64,000 bases of DNA from Curtobacterium sp. MCLR17_036 (GTDB taxonomy: Bacteria; Actinomycetota; Actinomycetes; Actinomycetales; Microbacteriaceae), in assembly GCF_003234445.2 (NCBI RefSeq), contig NZ_CP126269.1:2356001-2420000 (forward strand). The letters are read 5' to 3'. Of the stretch, positions 34,381-42,529 are shown piece after piece. The number at the start of each line of letters is the position of its first letter. Position 1 is the first letter of the stretch. The notes under the pieces were generated by a model that had not been told where the DNA came from, searched no databases, and saw only the letters and a program-made list of their open reading frames with translations. The translations under genes and the position numbers were made by a program.

Positions 34381-37290
34381 CTACCGGACGGTGACGGTCT
34401 TCGTGCCGAAGCTCTTGTAGGTCCCGCTCGGCAGGTCCTGGAAGTAGACGCGCACGGTGTGCGTGCCCTTCGCCAGGCCGGTGAGCTTGCGGGAGAGCCC
34501 GACGTCCGAACCCCAGTCCGGGTAGCTGCGCTGAACATCCGTCCGGGTCGCGTTCGCGGTTCCCGGGGCGACCGCGACGCCGTCCAGGTGCATCTTGTAC
34601 TTGACCGGGTCCCAGACGTCCGGGTCGACGGCCCAGCCCTGCACCGTGATCGTGCCGGTGCCGCCGGTCACCGACTCGAAGGCGCCCGTGACCGGCCCGG
34701 TGCCGCCGGTCTTGCCGGTCGACGGCGGGTCGATCACCGTGAAGGTCTTGGTCCCGAAGCTCTTGTACGTGCCGCTCGGCAGGTCCTGGTAGTAGACGCG
34801 CAGGGTGTGCGTGCCGGCGGTCAGGCCCGTGAGGGTCCGGGACAGCCCGACGTCGCTGCCCCAGCCGGGGTACTTCGCCTGCACGTCGGTGCGCTTCGCG
34901 TTCGCGACGCCCGGGTCGATCGCGACCCCGTCCAGGTGCATCTTGACCTTGACCGGGTCCCAGACGTCGGGGTCGATGGCCCACCCCGTGACCGTCGCGC
35001 TGTGCACACCGCCGGTCACCGACTCGTAGGCACCCGTGACGGAGCCGGTCTTGCCGGTCTTGCCCGTGGTGCCGGAGGTCGGCGGGGCGGCCGCGGCGCT
35101 GGTCACCGTGACGGTCTTCGTGCCGGCACTCACCCACTTGCCGCTCGGCAGGTCCTGGAAGTAGACCCGCACCGTGTGCTTGCCCGCCGACAGACCGGTC
35201 AGCTTCACCGACAGCCCGACGTCGGAACCCCAACCGGGGTACTTCGCCTGCACGTCGGTGCGCTTCGCGTTCGCCGTCCCGGTGCCACCGCGGGCACCGT
35301 CGACGTGCAGCAGGTACTGCACCGGGTCCCACACGTCCGGGTCGATCGCCCACCCCGTGACCGTCGCCGTGCCGGCACCGCCGGTCACCGACTCGTAGGT
35401 GCCCTGCACGGTGCCGGTCTTGCCGGTCTTGCCCGTGGTGCCGGAGGACGGCGCGGCGGCCGCGGCACTGGTCACCGTGACGGTCTTCGTGCCGGCACTC
35501 ACCCACTTGCCGCTCGGCAGGTCCTGGAAGTACACCCGCACCGTGTGCTTGCCCGCCGACAGCCCGGTCAGCTTCACCGACAGCCCGACGTCCGAGCCCC
35601 AGTCCGGGTGCTTCGCCTGCACGTCGGTGCGCTTCGCGTTCGCCGTCCCGGTGCCACCACGGGCTCCGTCGACGTGCAGCAGGTACTGCACCGGGTCCCA
35701 CACGTCCGGGTCGATCGCCCACCCCGTGACCGTCGCCGTGCCGACGCCACCGGTCACCGACTCGTAGGTGCCCCGGACCGTGCCGGTCTTGCCGGTCTTG
35801 CCCGTGGTGGGCGGCGTGACCGTGACCGTCTTCGAGGCCACCTTGACGTACCCGGTGCCGGGCTTGTCCATGACGTAGAGCACGACGGTCTGCTTGCCGG
35901 CCGCGATGCCGGTCAGCTTCTTCGACCAGCCGAGGGTGGTGCCGACGCCCGGGTACACCGCTGCGACGTCCTTGCGGGTGGTCGAGGTGGTCCCACCGCC
36001 GCGGTTCGTGCCGTCGACGAGCAGCTTGTAGGTCGCCGGCTTCGTCGAGTCGGGGTCGAGTGCCCACCCGCTCGCCGAGATCGTGCCGGCACCGCCGGTG
36101 ACGCTGTCGATGACGCCCTTCGGCGCCGCACTCGTGATCGTGCGGGTGTAGCAGCCGAGCAGCGTGTTCGACCCGGCGCCCTGGTTGATCGCGTACGTGC
36201 ACACCGAGTGCGCCCCGACCGACAGCCCGGTGAGCTCCGTCGAGAAGCCGTGCGCGGTGTTGCCCGAGCCGAGGGTGTTCGCGAGGTCGGACCGCTTGAC
36301 GTCGGCGGTGACCGTCTTCGCACCCGCGCCGTCGACGTAGAACGCGACGCGCAGTGCCTTGGTGGTGTCCGGGTCGACCGCCCAGCCGGTGACGGTGATC
36401 GACGACGTCGAGCTCGCGGTGACCGCGTCGACGTTGCCGTAGGGGTTGCCCCCGCCGTTCGAGGACCCGAACCAGTCGGTGTACATGCGCCAGAAGTTGC
36501 GGTTGCCGTACGCCGAGCAGCTGTCGCCGGACCCGTACAGGTTCGACATCGCGGCGCTGTTCGGCGTGTACGGCGTGTAGATGTAGAGCCCGGCGGTGGC
36601 CTGGTTCTTGATGTACACGGTCTTCCGGCCGCAGGCGGCGTTCGGGTTGAGCAGGATCGAGTTGTTCCGGCCCGCCTGGTACGCCCACGAGGTCGGCGTG
36701 GCCTGGTACCGCTTGAACTGCAGCCCTGCGGCGTAGACCTGCTGCGCGAAGCCGCGGTACGCCGGGTCGCACGGCGCGGTGTCCGGGCAGGCGAACCCGG
36801 TCGCGTGCTGGTACATCCAGTTCGTCGGCCGCGAGGTCGAGACGATGCCCTGCTCCTTCTCGAGCAGCACGAGGAGCGCCTTCTGGCTGATGCCGCACGC
36901 GGCGCCGACCTGGGCGATGATCGTCGCGGCGGACTTCGTGCCGCCCGCGATCGCGCTGCACCGGCCGGAGACCGCGTTGATGGTGCTGACCTTCTGCGAG
37001 AAGTTCTTGAGGCAGACCGGGCCACCGCTCTGCTGCGTGCAGCTCGGCGCGACGCTGTTCAGGAACGACTGCACGGCGGCGGCGTTCATCGCCGAGCCGT
37101 TGTAGAAGGCGGCGTCGCTGATGATGTTGCCCGGGTCGAACTGCGACGCGACGGCGGCGGAGGCCGGCTCCGTCGTGGTCGCCTCGGAGAGCACGGTGCC
37201 GAAGGTCATGCCGGTCGCGGCCACGGCGAGCGCGGCGACGAGGGCCAGCGCGGATCGGAGTCCCCGGCGGGGAGTACGGGTGGGACGCAT
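34381..37290 (-). CDS. Large secreted repeat protein with lysozyme-like N-terminal domain
   Basis: A 969-residue exported protein. A signal peptide (ALALVAALAVAATGMTFG) is followed by a ~250-residue domain with KALLVLLEKEQGIVSTSRP, CPDTAPCDPAYRGFAQQVY and QFKRYQATPTSWAYQAG, which looks like the lysozyme-like domain of actinobacterial hemagglutinin-type wall proteins (the Glu of KEQG as a possible catalytic residue is inference). Six ~100-residue repeats follow, each with ESVTGG-like opening and GWAxDPD core, the last four joined by TGKTGKTG linkers. The third and fourth repeats are almost identical. The ATG shares one base with the stop of the lipoprotein gene. No LPxTG or membrane anchor is present. 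Confidence 0.87.
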   Translation of the reverse strand: MRPTRTPRRGLRSALALVAALAVAATGMTFGTVLSEATTTEPASAAVASQFDPGNIISDAAFYNGSAMNAAAVQSFLNSVAPSCTQQSGGPVCLKNFSQKVSTINAVSGRCSAIAGGTKSAATIIAQVGAACGISQKALLVLLEKEQGIVSTSRPTNWMYQHATGFACPDTAPCDPAYRGFAQQVYAAGLQFKRYQATPTSWAYQAGRNNSILLNPNAACGRKTVYIKNQATAGLYIYTPYTPNSAAMSNLYGSGDSCSAYGNRNFWRMYTDWFGSSNGGGNPYGNVDAVTASSTSSITVTGWAVDPDTTKALRVAFYVDGAGAKTVTADVKRSDLANTLGSGNTAHGFSTELTGLSVGAHSVCTYAINQGAGSNTLLGCYTRTITSAAPKGVIDSVTGGAGTISASGWALDPDSTKPATYKLLVDGTNRGGGTTSTTRKDVAAVYPGVGTTLGWSKKLTGIAAGKQTVVLYVMDKPGTGYVKVASKTVTVTPPTTGKTGKTGTVRGTYESVTGGVGTATVTGWAIDPDVWDPVQYLLHVDGARGGTGTANAKRTDVQAKHPDWGSDVGLSVKLTGLSAGKHTVRVYFQDLPSGKWVSAGTKTVTVTSAAAAAPSSGTTGKTGKTGTVQGTYESVTGGAGTATVTGWAIDPDVWDPVQYLLHVDGARGGTGTANAKRTDVQAKYPGWGSDVGLSVKLTGLSAGKHTVRVYFQDLPSGKWVSAGTKTVTVTSAAAAPPTSGTTGKTGKTGSVTGAYESVTGGVHSATVTGWAIDPDVWDPVKVKMHLDGVAIDPGVANAKRTDVQAKYPGWGSDVGLSRTLTGLTAGTHTLRVYYQDLPSGTYKSFGTKTFTVIDPPSTGKTGGTGPVTGAFESVTGGTGTITVQGWAVDPDVWDPVKYKMHLDGVAVAPGTANATRTDVQRSYPDWGSDVGLSRKLTGLAKGTHTVRVYFQDLPSGTYKSFGTKTVTVR

Positions 37291-37886
37291 CACGGCACCT
37301 CCGCCGTCATCGGGTCGGACGCCGTCGACGCGGAGCCGACGGCGTAGGTCAGGGTGACGGACCAGGTGCCGCTGGCGACCTGGGACGCGGGGAACGCGAC
37401 CTGTGCGCAGTTCACCGAGGACGCGCTCGCCGCAGCCGCGCTCGTCGCGGTGCGGGTGACACCGCCCTTCGTGGCGGTGAAGCGGCACGTGCCGGACGTG
37501 TCGGTGGTGCCGGAGACGAGGCCGCCGGCCTGCAGCGTCTTCGTCCCGGTGTCCCAGCCGGCGTAGGTCACCACGGCCGTGGCCGCGAAGTCCGTCGGGT
37601 CGGCGTCGGGCTCGTTCGTCGCCCCGCTGCCGGGGAAGGGCCCGGGGGTGTCGTCGTCCGAGGCCTCGCCGCCGTCCGACGGGTCGTCGCTCGGCGACGA
37701 CGCGACGTCGGTGGGCGCGACCGTGCCGCCGCTCGTCGCGGTCGACGTCGGGGTGGCCGTGGCGCTGGTGGTGCGCGACGCCGAGGGGCTCGGCGAGGCG
37801 TCGTCGCCGCCGGAACAACCGGCCACGAGGAGACTGAGTGCACCGACCACCGCGAACGCAGCGATCGGCCTGGATGCGTGGAGCAT
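37290..37886 (-). CDS. Small lipoprotein with Ser/Thr-rich linker
   Basis: A 198-residue lipoprotein: signal peptide with lipobox LVAGC (Cys24), then ~70 residues rich in Ser, Thr, Asp and Pro, then a ~90-residue C-terminal domain with one cysteine pair (GTCRFTATK, VNCAQVAFPA) and Ig-like beta character. No family is recognised. Its stop overlaps the start of the repeat-protein gene (TGATG), so the two are probably made together and may act together at the surface. The ATG is chosen so that the signal peptide is of normal length; an open extension upstream is unlikely. Confidence 0.8.
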   Translation of the reverse strand: MLHASRPIAAFAVVGALSLLVAGCSGGDDASPSPSASRTTSATATPTSTATSGGTVAPTDVASSPSDDPSDGGEASDDDTPGPFPGSGATNEPDADPTDFAATAVVTYAGWDTGTKTLQAGGLVSGTTDTSGTCRFTATKGGVTRTATSAAAASASSVNCAQVAFPASQVASGTWSVTLTYAVGSASTASDPMTAEVP

Positions 37887-38043
37887 GCTGACGGGCCGTC
37901 CTGAGGGAGTTGACAAGGGTCCGGGTTGCGACAACGGTAACTCGAAAGTCAAGGTTGAGGGTTGGTTCGTCACGAATCACCCCCGGTCGGGGGTACCCGA
38001 CGACTGTCGCGCTCGCGGCGGTCCCGCCCTCGGGCCCGGTGAG

Positions 38044-38049
38044 TATGCT
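38044..38049 (+). promoter_or_regulatory. -10 box upstream of the ABC exporter operon
   Basis: TATGCT in the 196-base divergent region, about 33 bases before the ATG at 38083. A small GC hairpin (CCCCG-GT-CGGGG) lies near 37980. TTGACA at 37910-37915 is too far away to be its -35. Confidence 0.35.
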
Positions 38050-38082
38050 GTTCCGGTCCTGCCCCCACGAACGAAGAGACGT

Positions 38083-38985
38083 ATGGTCGACCAAGCACGC
38101 ATGACCGCGCTCGCGGAGGAACCCCTCGTCGTGATCGGCGCTCCGACGAGCGCCTTCCGCGGGACCTGGCGCGAACTGCGCGACGTCTTCCGGCAGCGGG
38201 AGATGCTCGGCATGCTCGTCCGCCGCGACCTCAAGGCGCGGTACAAGGACTCGGCCCTCGGCTTCGTGTGGACGCTCGTGCGTCCGCTGACGCAGCTCCT
38301 CATCTACTACTTCGTCATCGGGCAGGTGCTCGGCGCCGCCAACGGCATCGACAACTTCGCGATCTACGTCTTCACGGGCCTGACCGCCTACACGCTGTTC
38401 AGCGAGATCGTCGCCGGGTCCACGGGCTCGATCGTCGGCAACAGCGGCCTCATCAAGAAGGTCTACGTCCCACGTGAGGTCTTCCCGCTGGCGAGCGTCG
38501 GCGCGGCCCTGGTGAACTTCACGATCCAGTTCGCGATCCTGCTGGCCGCCACGGTGGTGATCGGGGTGTTCCCCTGGCACGAGGGTCTGCTCTACCTGAT
38601 CCCCTCGCTCGCCGTGATCCTGGTCTACGGCGCGGCCATCGGCCTGGTGCTGTCGGCGCTCAACGTGTACCTGCGCGACGTGCAGTTCGTCATCGACGTC
38701 GGCCTCATGGTGCTGCTCTGGGCGTCGCCGATCGTCTACGCGTACGCACGGGTCGTCGCCACGGTGAAGACCGACTGGCTGCTCGCCGTCTACACGAACA
38801 ACCCGCTGACCCTGTCGGTGCTCGGGATGCAGAACGCGATCTGGCTGCACGACCCGGCGGACGTCACGTACCCGGACCACCTGATGCTGCGCCTCGGCGT
38901 CGCGTTCGTCATCGGTGTCCTGTGCCTCCTCGGCGCGCAGCGGATCTTCTCCCGCCTGCAGGGCAACTTCGCGCAGGAGCTGTAG
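38083..38985 (+). CDS. ABC-2 type polysaccharide export permease (Wzm-like)
   Basis: A 300-residue integral membrane protein with six transmembrane helices, the channel half of an ABC transporter that exports lipid-linked polysaccharide. The cytoplasmic N-terminus FRQREMLGMLVRRDLKARYKDSALGFVWTLVRPL is diagnostic for TagG/Wzm-type permeases. The ATPase gene follows after three bases. This gene starts the plus-strand export and assembly block. Confidence 0.94.
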   Translation: MVDQARMTALAEEPLVVIGAPTSAFRGTWRELRDVFRQREMLGMLVRRDLKARYKDSALGFVWTLVRPLTQLLIYYFVIGQVLGAANGIDNFAIYVFTGLTAYTLFSEIVAGSTGSIVGNSGLIKKVYVPREVFPLASVGAALVNFTIQFAILLAATVVIGVFPWHEGLLYLIPSLAVILVYGAAIGLVLSALNVYLRDVQFVIDVGLMVLLWASPIVYAYARVVATVKTDWLLAVYTNNPLTLSVLGMQNAIWLHDPADVTYPDHLMLRLGVAFVIGVLCLLGAQRIFSRLQGNFAQEL

Positions 38986-38988
38986 ACC

Positions 38989-40218
38989 ATGGCCATCAGC
39001 ACCCCCGTCGCCCCGGTCGGGACCGGTGACACCACCGAGCGCCCCGACGTCATCGTCATCGACCACGTGCGCAAGCGCTTCACCGTGCGCAAGGACAACA
39101 CCCTGCGCGAGCGCATCGTCACGCTCGGCCGCGCCGGCCGCAAGCACCGCCAGGACTTCTGGGCGCTCGACGACGTCTCCGTGTCGATCCAGGCCGGTTC
39201 GACCGTCGGGCTCATCGGCCAGAACGGCTCCGGCAAGTCGACGCTGCTCAAGGCGATCGGCGGCATCATCCAGCCGACCTCGGGCACGGTGTCCCGCCGT
39301 GGTCGCCTCGCCGCGCTGCTCGAGCTCGGCGCCGGCTTCCACCCCGACCTGTCCGGCCGCGAGAACGTCTACCTGAACGCGAGCCTGCTCGGGCTGAGCC
39401 GCAGCCAGACCGACGAGAAGTTCGACGACATCCTGGCGTTCTCGGGCATCGGCGACTTCATCGACACCCAGGTGAAGTTCTACTCGTCGGGCATGTACGT
39501 GCGGCTCGCGTTCGCCGTCGCCGTGCACACCGACCCCGACGTGCTGCTCGTCGACGAGGTCCTGGCCGTCGGCGACGAGGCCTTCCAGCGCAAGTGCCTC
39601 GACCGCATCCGCACCTTCCAGGAGGCCGGCAAGACGATCATCATCGTCACGCACTCCCTGAGCCAGGTCCAGGAGATGTGCGACCGCGTCGTCCTGCTCA
39701 ACAAGGGCAAGGTGCTGCACGACGGCGACCCGGTGGCCGCGGTGAGCATGTTCCGCGAGGTCCTCGAGGAACGCCGCCAGGGCGAGCTGAGCACGGACGT
39801 CGCCGTCGGGCGCGGCCGGGTCCTCGGCGCGGGCGTGCAGGTCGAGGGCAAGGGGCCGAAGGCCGACGTCCTGCCGGGTGACGACCTGGTCGTCGACATG
39901 GAGTTCGAGCACCTGGACGGCATCGACGACTGGGAGGCCGCGGTGCAGATCAACAACGCCGGCGGCCAGGTCGTCTACGGCACGACGACGGGCATCATGG
40001 GCATGACGCTGCAGCCGCTGCACGGTCGCCGGAAGCTCCGCCTGCGGATCGCCGACACCGCCTTCGGCACCGGCAAGTACTTCGTCAACGTCTCGATGAT
40101 GGACTCCGCCGGCCGCCACCTGCACGACATGCCGGAGTGCGACTCGTTCGAGGTCCCCTCGTTCGGCGACGCCGTCGGCACCGTCTACGCGCGGCCCTCG
40201 ATCGAGGAGCTCGACTGA
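38989..40218 (+). CDS. Polysaccharide ABC transporter ATPase with C-terminal glycan-binding domain (Wzt-like)
   Basis: A 409-residue protein. Residues 1-245 are the ATPase with Walker A GQNGSGKST from residue 77, signature YSSGMYVRLAFA near 164 and Walker B VLLVDEVLAVGDEAF near 185. Residues ~265-405 match the Wzt C-terminal domain (VLPGDDLVVDMEFEHLDG; GRHLHDMPECDSFEV), which in Gram-negative exporters binds the non-reducing end of the finished glycan. That domain predicts a chain-terminated, glycan-specific export step here. The 3' end contains a GAGGAG that can serve as Shine-Dalgarno for the next gene. Confidence 0.95.
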   Translation: MAISTPVAPVGTGDTTERPDVIVIDHVRKRFTVRKDNTLRERIVTLGRAGRKHRQDFWALDDVSVSIQAGSTVGLIGQNGSGKSTLLKAIGGIIQPTSGTVSRRGRLAALLELGAGFHPDLSGRENVYLNASLLGLSRSQTDEKFDDILAFSGIGDFIDTQVKFYSSGMYVRLAFAVAVHTDPDVLLVDEVLAVGDEAFQRKCLDRIRTFQEAGKTIIIVTHSLSQVQEMCDRVVLLNKGKVLHDGDPVAAVSMFREVLEERRQGELSTDVAVGRGRVLGAGVQVEGKGPKADVLPGDDLVVDMEFEHLDGIDDWEAAVQINNAGGQVVYGTTTGIMGMTLQPLHGRRKLRLRIADTAFGTGKYFVNVSMMDSAGRHLHDMPECDSFEVPSFGDAVGTVYARPSIEELD

Positions 40219-41297
40219 GCCCGACCGACGGCACGAACCGCCTCGCGGTCGTCGTCGTCAACTGGGAGCGCGCCGACCTGACCACGACGGCCGTCCGGGC
40301 CGTGCTCGCCGAGGGCGCTGCCGACGAGGTCGTCGTCGTCGACAACGGGTCGTCCGACGACTCCCTCGCGGTGCTCCGGCGCGAGCTGCCGGACGCCACG
40401 GTCGTCGCGCTGGACCACAACGGCGGGTTCGCCACCGGTGCGAACGCGGGCATCCGGCACACCGACGCCGAGACCGTCGTCCTGCTCAACAACGACGCGG
40501 TCCCCGCCGCGGGCTTCGTCGCGGCGCTCCGCGACCACCTGGCGCAGGCGGGGCCCGAGGTCGGGGCGGTGACGGGCCGCATCGTGCTCGCCGGACGCTG
40601 GACGGGCCTCCCGGCCGGAGCCACGCCCGAACCCGACCAGCGGGTGCTGCGGGACCACACCGGGCGCGCGTGGACGCCGTCGCCGGACGGCGACGTGCGG
40701 CTCAACTCGACCGGCGTCCTGGTCGACCGCGACGGCAACGGCATGGACCGCGACTGGTTCGCGCCGGCCGACCGTGTCGCGGACGTCGACGTCTTCGGGT
40801 TCTCCGGCGGCGCGTCCGCGCTCCGACGGAGCGCGCTCGACGACGTCGGCCTGCTCGACGAGTCCCTGTTCATGTACTACGAGGACACCGAGCTCGCCTG
40901 GCGGCTCCGCCGCCGCGGCTGGCGGGTCGAGCACGCGGCCGACGCCGTCGTGGAGCACGACCACTCGGCGTCCTCCGGGGTGCAGAGCGACCTGTTCGTC
41001 TTCCGCAACGCCCGCAACCGGCTGGTCGTCGCGCTCTGGCACGCGCCGTGGCCGACGGTGCTGCGGGCGGCCGCCCGCACCCTGGTGCGCGGGGTCCGCG
41101 GGCTGGTGGTCGGTCGTTCCGGTCGTTCCGGTCGTTCCGGTCGTTCCGGACATTCCGGACGTTCCGGACGGGAGGCCCGGCTCGTCCTGGCAGCGCTCGT
41201 CGACGTCGCCGGGGCGCTCCCGTCGCACCTGGCGCGGCGGCTCCGCGAGACGCGTCGCGCCTCGGTCCCGCGCCGCCGGATCGACACGGGCGCATGA
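40215..41297 (+). CDS. GT2 glycosyltransferase, probable CTG start
   Basis: A 360-residue rhamnosyltransferase-like GT2 enzyme (LAVVVVNWERADLTTTAV; VVVDNGSSDDS; LDHNGGFATGANAGIRH; VLLNNDAVPAAGF; FMYYEDTELAWRLRRRGW). No ATG, GTG or TTG lies between the ABC gene stop and the first conserved strand. A CTG overlapping that stop (CTGA) sits five bases after GAGGAG and begins SPTDG, just like the GTG-initiated SPTDA start at 30308. A GTG at 40137 is in frame but lacks a Shine-Dalgarno and would overlap the ABC gene by 82 bases. Near the C-terminus six 9-bp repeats encode Gly-Arg-Ser units. Confidence 0.82.
   Translation: MSPTDGTNRLAVVVVNWERADLTTTAVRAVLAEGAADEVVVVDNGSSDDSLAVLRRELPDATVVALDHNGGFATGANAGIRHTDAETVVLLNNDAVPAAGFVAALRDHLAQAGPEVGAVTGRIVLAGRWTGLPAGATPEPDQRVLRDHTGRAWTPSPDGDVRLNSTGVLVDRDGNGMDRDWFAPADRVADVDVFGFSGGASALRRSALDDVGLLDESLFMYYEDTELAWRLRRRGWRVEHAADAVVEHDHSASSGVQSDLFVFRNARNRLVVALWHAPWPTVLRAAARTLVRGVRGLVVGRSGRSGRSGRSGHSGRSGREARLVLAALVDVAGALPSHLARRLRETRRASVPRRRIDTGA
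41112..41165 (+). repeat. 9-bp tandem repeat inside a glycosyltransferase gene
   Basis: Four copies of GGTCGTTCC followed by GGACATTCC and GGACGTTCC, 54 bases in all, encoding six Gly-[Arg/His]-Ser units. Because the unit is a multiple of three, copy-number change would alter only linker length. Confidence 0.85.
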
Positions 41298-41308
41298 GCG
41301 GCTCGGGC

Positions 41309-41314
41309 TATCCT
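41309..41314 (+). promoter_or_regulatory. Possible -10 box for the GT4 gene
   Basis: TATCCT lies downstream of the ATG at 41294 and about 57 bases before the GTG at 41372. If used, only the GTG start can be translated from it. No strong -35 is seen. Confidence 0.3.
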
Positions 41315-41371
41315 GGTCACTCCCCCGTCGACGGCCCCGGCCGCGACCAGTCCGCACGGAAGGACCCCCGC

Positions 41372-42529
41372 GTGCCGCAGCTCACCGTCCTCGTCGACGG
41401 AACAGCGGTACCGGAGAACCTCGGCGGCGTCGGCCGCTACGTCGAGGGGGTCGTGTCGCACCTGACCGACCCGTCACTCGACGTCCACCTGGTCGTCCGA
41501 CCGGTGCACGCCGCGCACTTCAGCGCGATCGCCCCCGGCGTCACCGTGCACACCGCCCCGCGGTGGACCGACTCCGTGCCGCTCCGGTTCCTGTGGGAGC
41601 AGACCGGCCTGCCGGCGCTCGGCCGTCGGCTCGGTGCGCGGGTGCTGCACTCGCCGCACTACACGTTCCCCTTCGGCTGGCGCGGCGGCTCGGTCGTCAC
41701 CCTGCACGACGCCACCTTCTTCTCGAACCCCGAGTGGCACTCCCGCCTGAAGCGCACGTTCTTCACGTGGTGGAGCCGCCGGTCCCTGCGCACCCGCCCG
41801 GTCGTCGTCGTGCCGAGCGCCGCCACCGCGACCGAGGCCGCCCGGGTCGTCCCCGGCATCCGCGCCGACGTCCGGGTCGCCCCGCTCGGGGTCGACCGCG
41901 CCGTGTTCCACGAACCGTCCACCGCCGAGGTCGAGGACGCACGGATCGCCGCGACCCTGCCCGAGGGGGCGGCCTGGATCGCGTTCCTCGGCACGATCGA
42001 GCCGCGGAAGAACGTCACCGCGCTGCTCGACGCCTACGCGTCCGTGCGGCGGGAACGGCCCGACACCCCGTGGTTGGTGCTCTCCGGCGCCCGCGGCTGG
42101 GACACCGCAGCCGTCGAGCGGCTCGACACCCTGCAGGACGCCGACCACGTCATCGAGGCCGGCTACCTGCCCCTCGAGGACCTCGCCGGCTACCTCGGCG
42201 GCGCCGAGTTCGTCGTCTACCCGTCCCTCGGCGAGGGCTTCGGCCTGCCCGTGGTCGAGGCGATGGCCTCCGGCGCGTGCGTCCTCACCACCCGCCGACT
42301 GTCCCTGCCCGAGGTCGGCGGCGACGCGGCGGTGTACTCCGAGCCCTCCGCTCCCGCGCTGGCCGCCGCGATGACGGAGCTGCTCGACGACCCGTCGCTC
42401 GTCGCGTCGCACCGCGCGGCCGCGCTGGCCCGGGCCGCCTCGTTCACGTGGGAGGCCACCGCCGCCGTGCACGTCGCCGCCTACACCGACGTCGCCGGGG
42501 CCGGGGTCCGGGACGGGGCCCCGCGGTGA
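41372..42529 (+). CDS. GT4 family glycosyltransferase
   Basis: A 385-residue GT-B enzyme. The N-terminal loop LVDGTAVPENLGGVGRYVEGV binds the acceptor. The C-terminal domain has LGTIEPRKNVTALLDAY and the donor-binding motif YPSLGEGFGLPVVEAMASG of mannosyl/rhamnosyl GT4 enzymes. The GTG at 41372 follows GGAAGGA and gives a normal GT4 N-terminus. The ATG at 41294, which overlaps the previous stop, would add 26 poorly conserved residues and is the alternative. It overlaps the next gene by four bases. Confidence 0.9.
   Translation: MPQLTVLVDGTAVPENLGGVGRYVEGVVSHLTDPSLDVHLVVRPVHAAHFSAIAPGVTVHTAPRWTDSVPLRFLWEQTGLPALGRRLGARVLHSPHYTFPFGWRGGSVVTLHDATFFSNPEWHSRLKRTFFTWWSRRSLRTRPVVVVPSAATATEAARVVPGIRADVRVAPLGVDRAVFHEPSTAEVEDARIAATLPEGAAWIAFLGTIEPRKNVTALLDAYASVRRERPDTPWLVLSGARGWDTAAVERLDTLQDADHVIEAGYLPLEDLAGYLGGAEFVVYPSLGEGFGLPVVEAMASGACVLTTRRLSLPEVGGDAAVYSEPSAPALAAAMTELLDDPSLVASHRAAALARAASFTWEATAAVHVAAYTDVAGAGVRDGAPR

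Noticed and set aside
37910..37915. TTGACA as -35 of the ABC exporter promoter
   Set aside because: No acceptable -10 stands 16-18 bases downstream, and the -10-like TATGCT is about 130 bases away.
34381..40125. Open frame of 1914 codons reading through the repeat protein, lipoprotein and ABC genes
   Set aside because: Only the part from the ATG at 37290 encodes a signal peptide and conserved domains. The rest is antisense to the ABC transporter.
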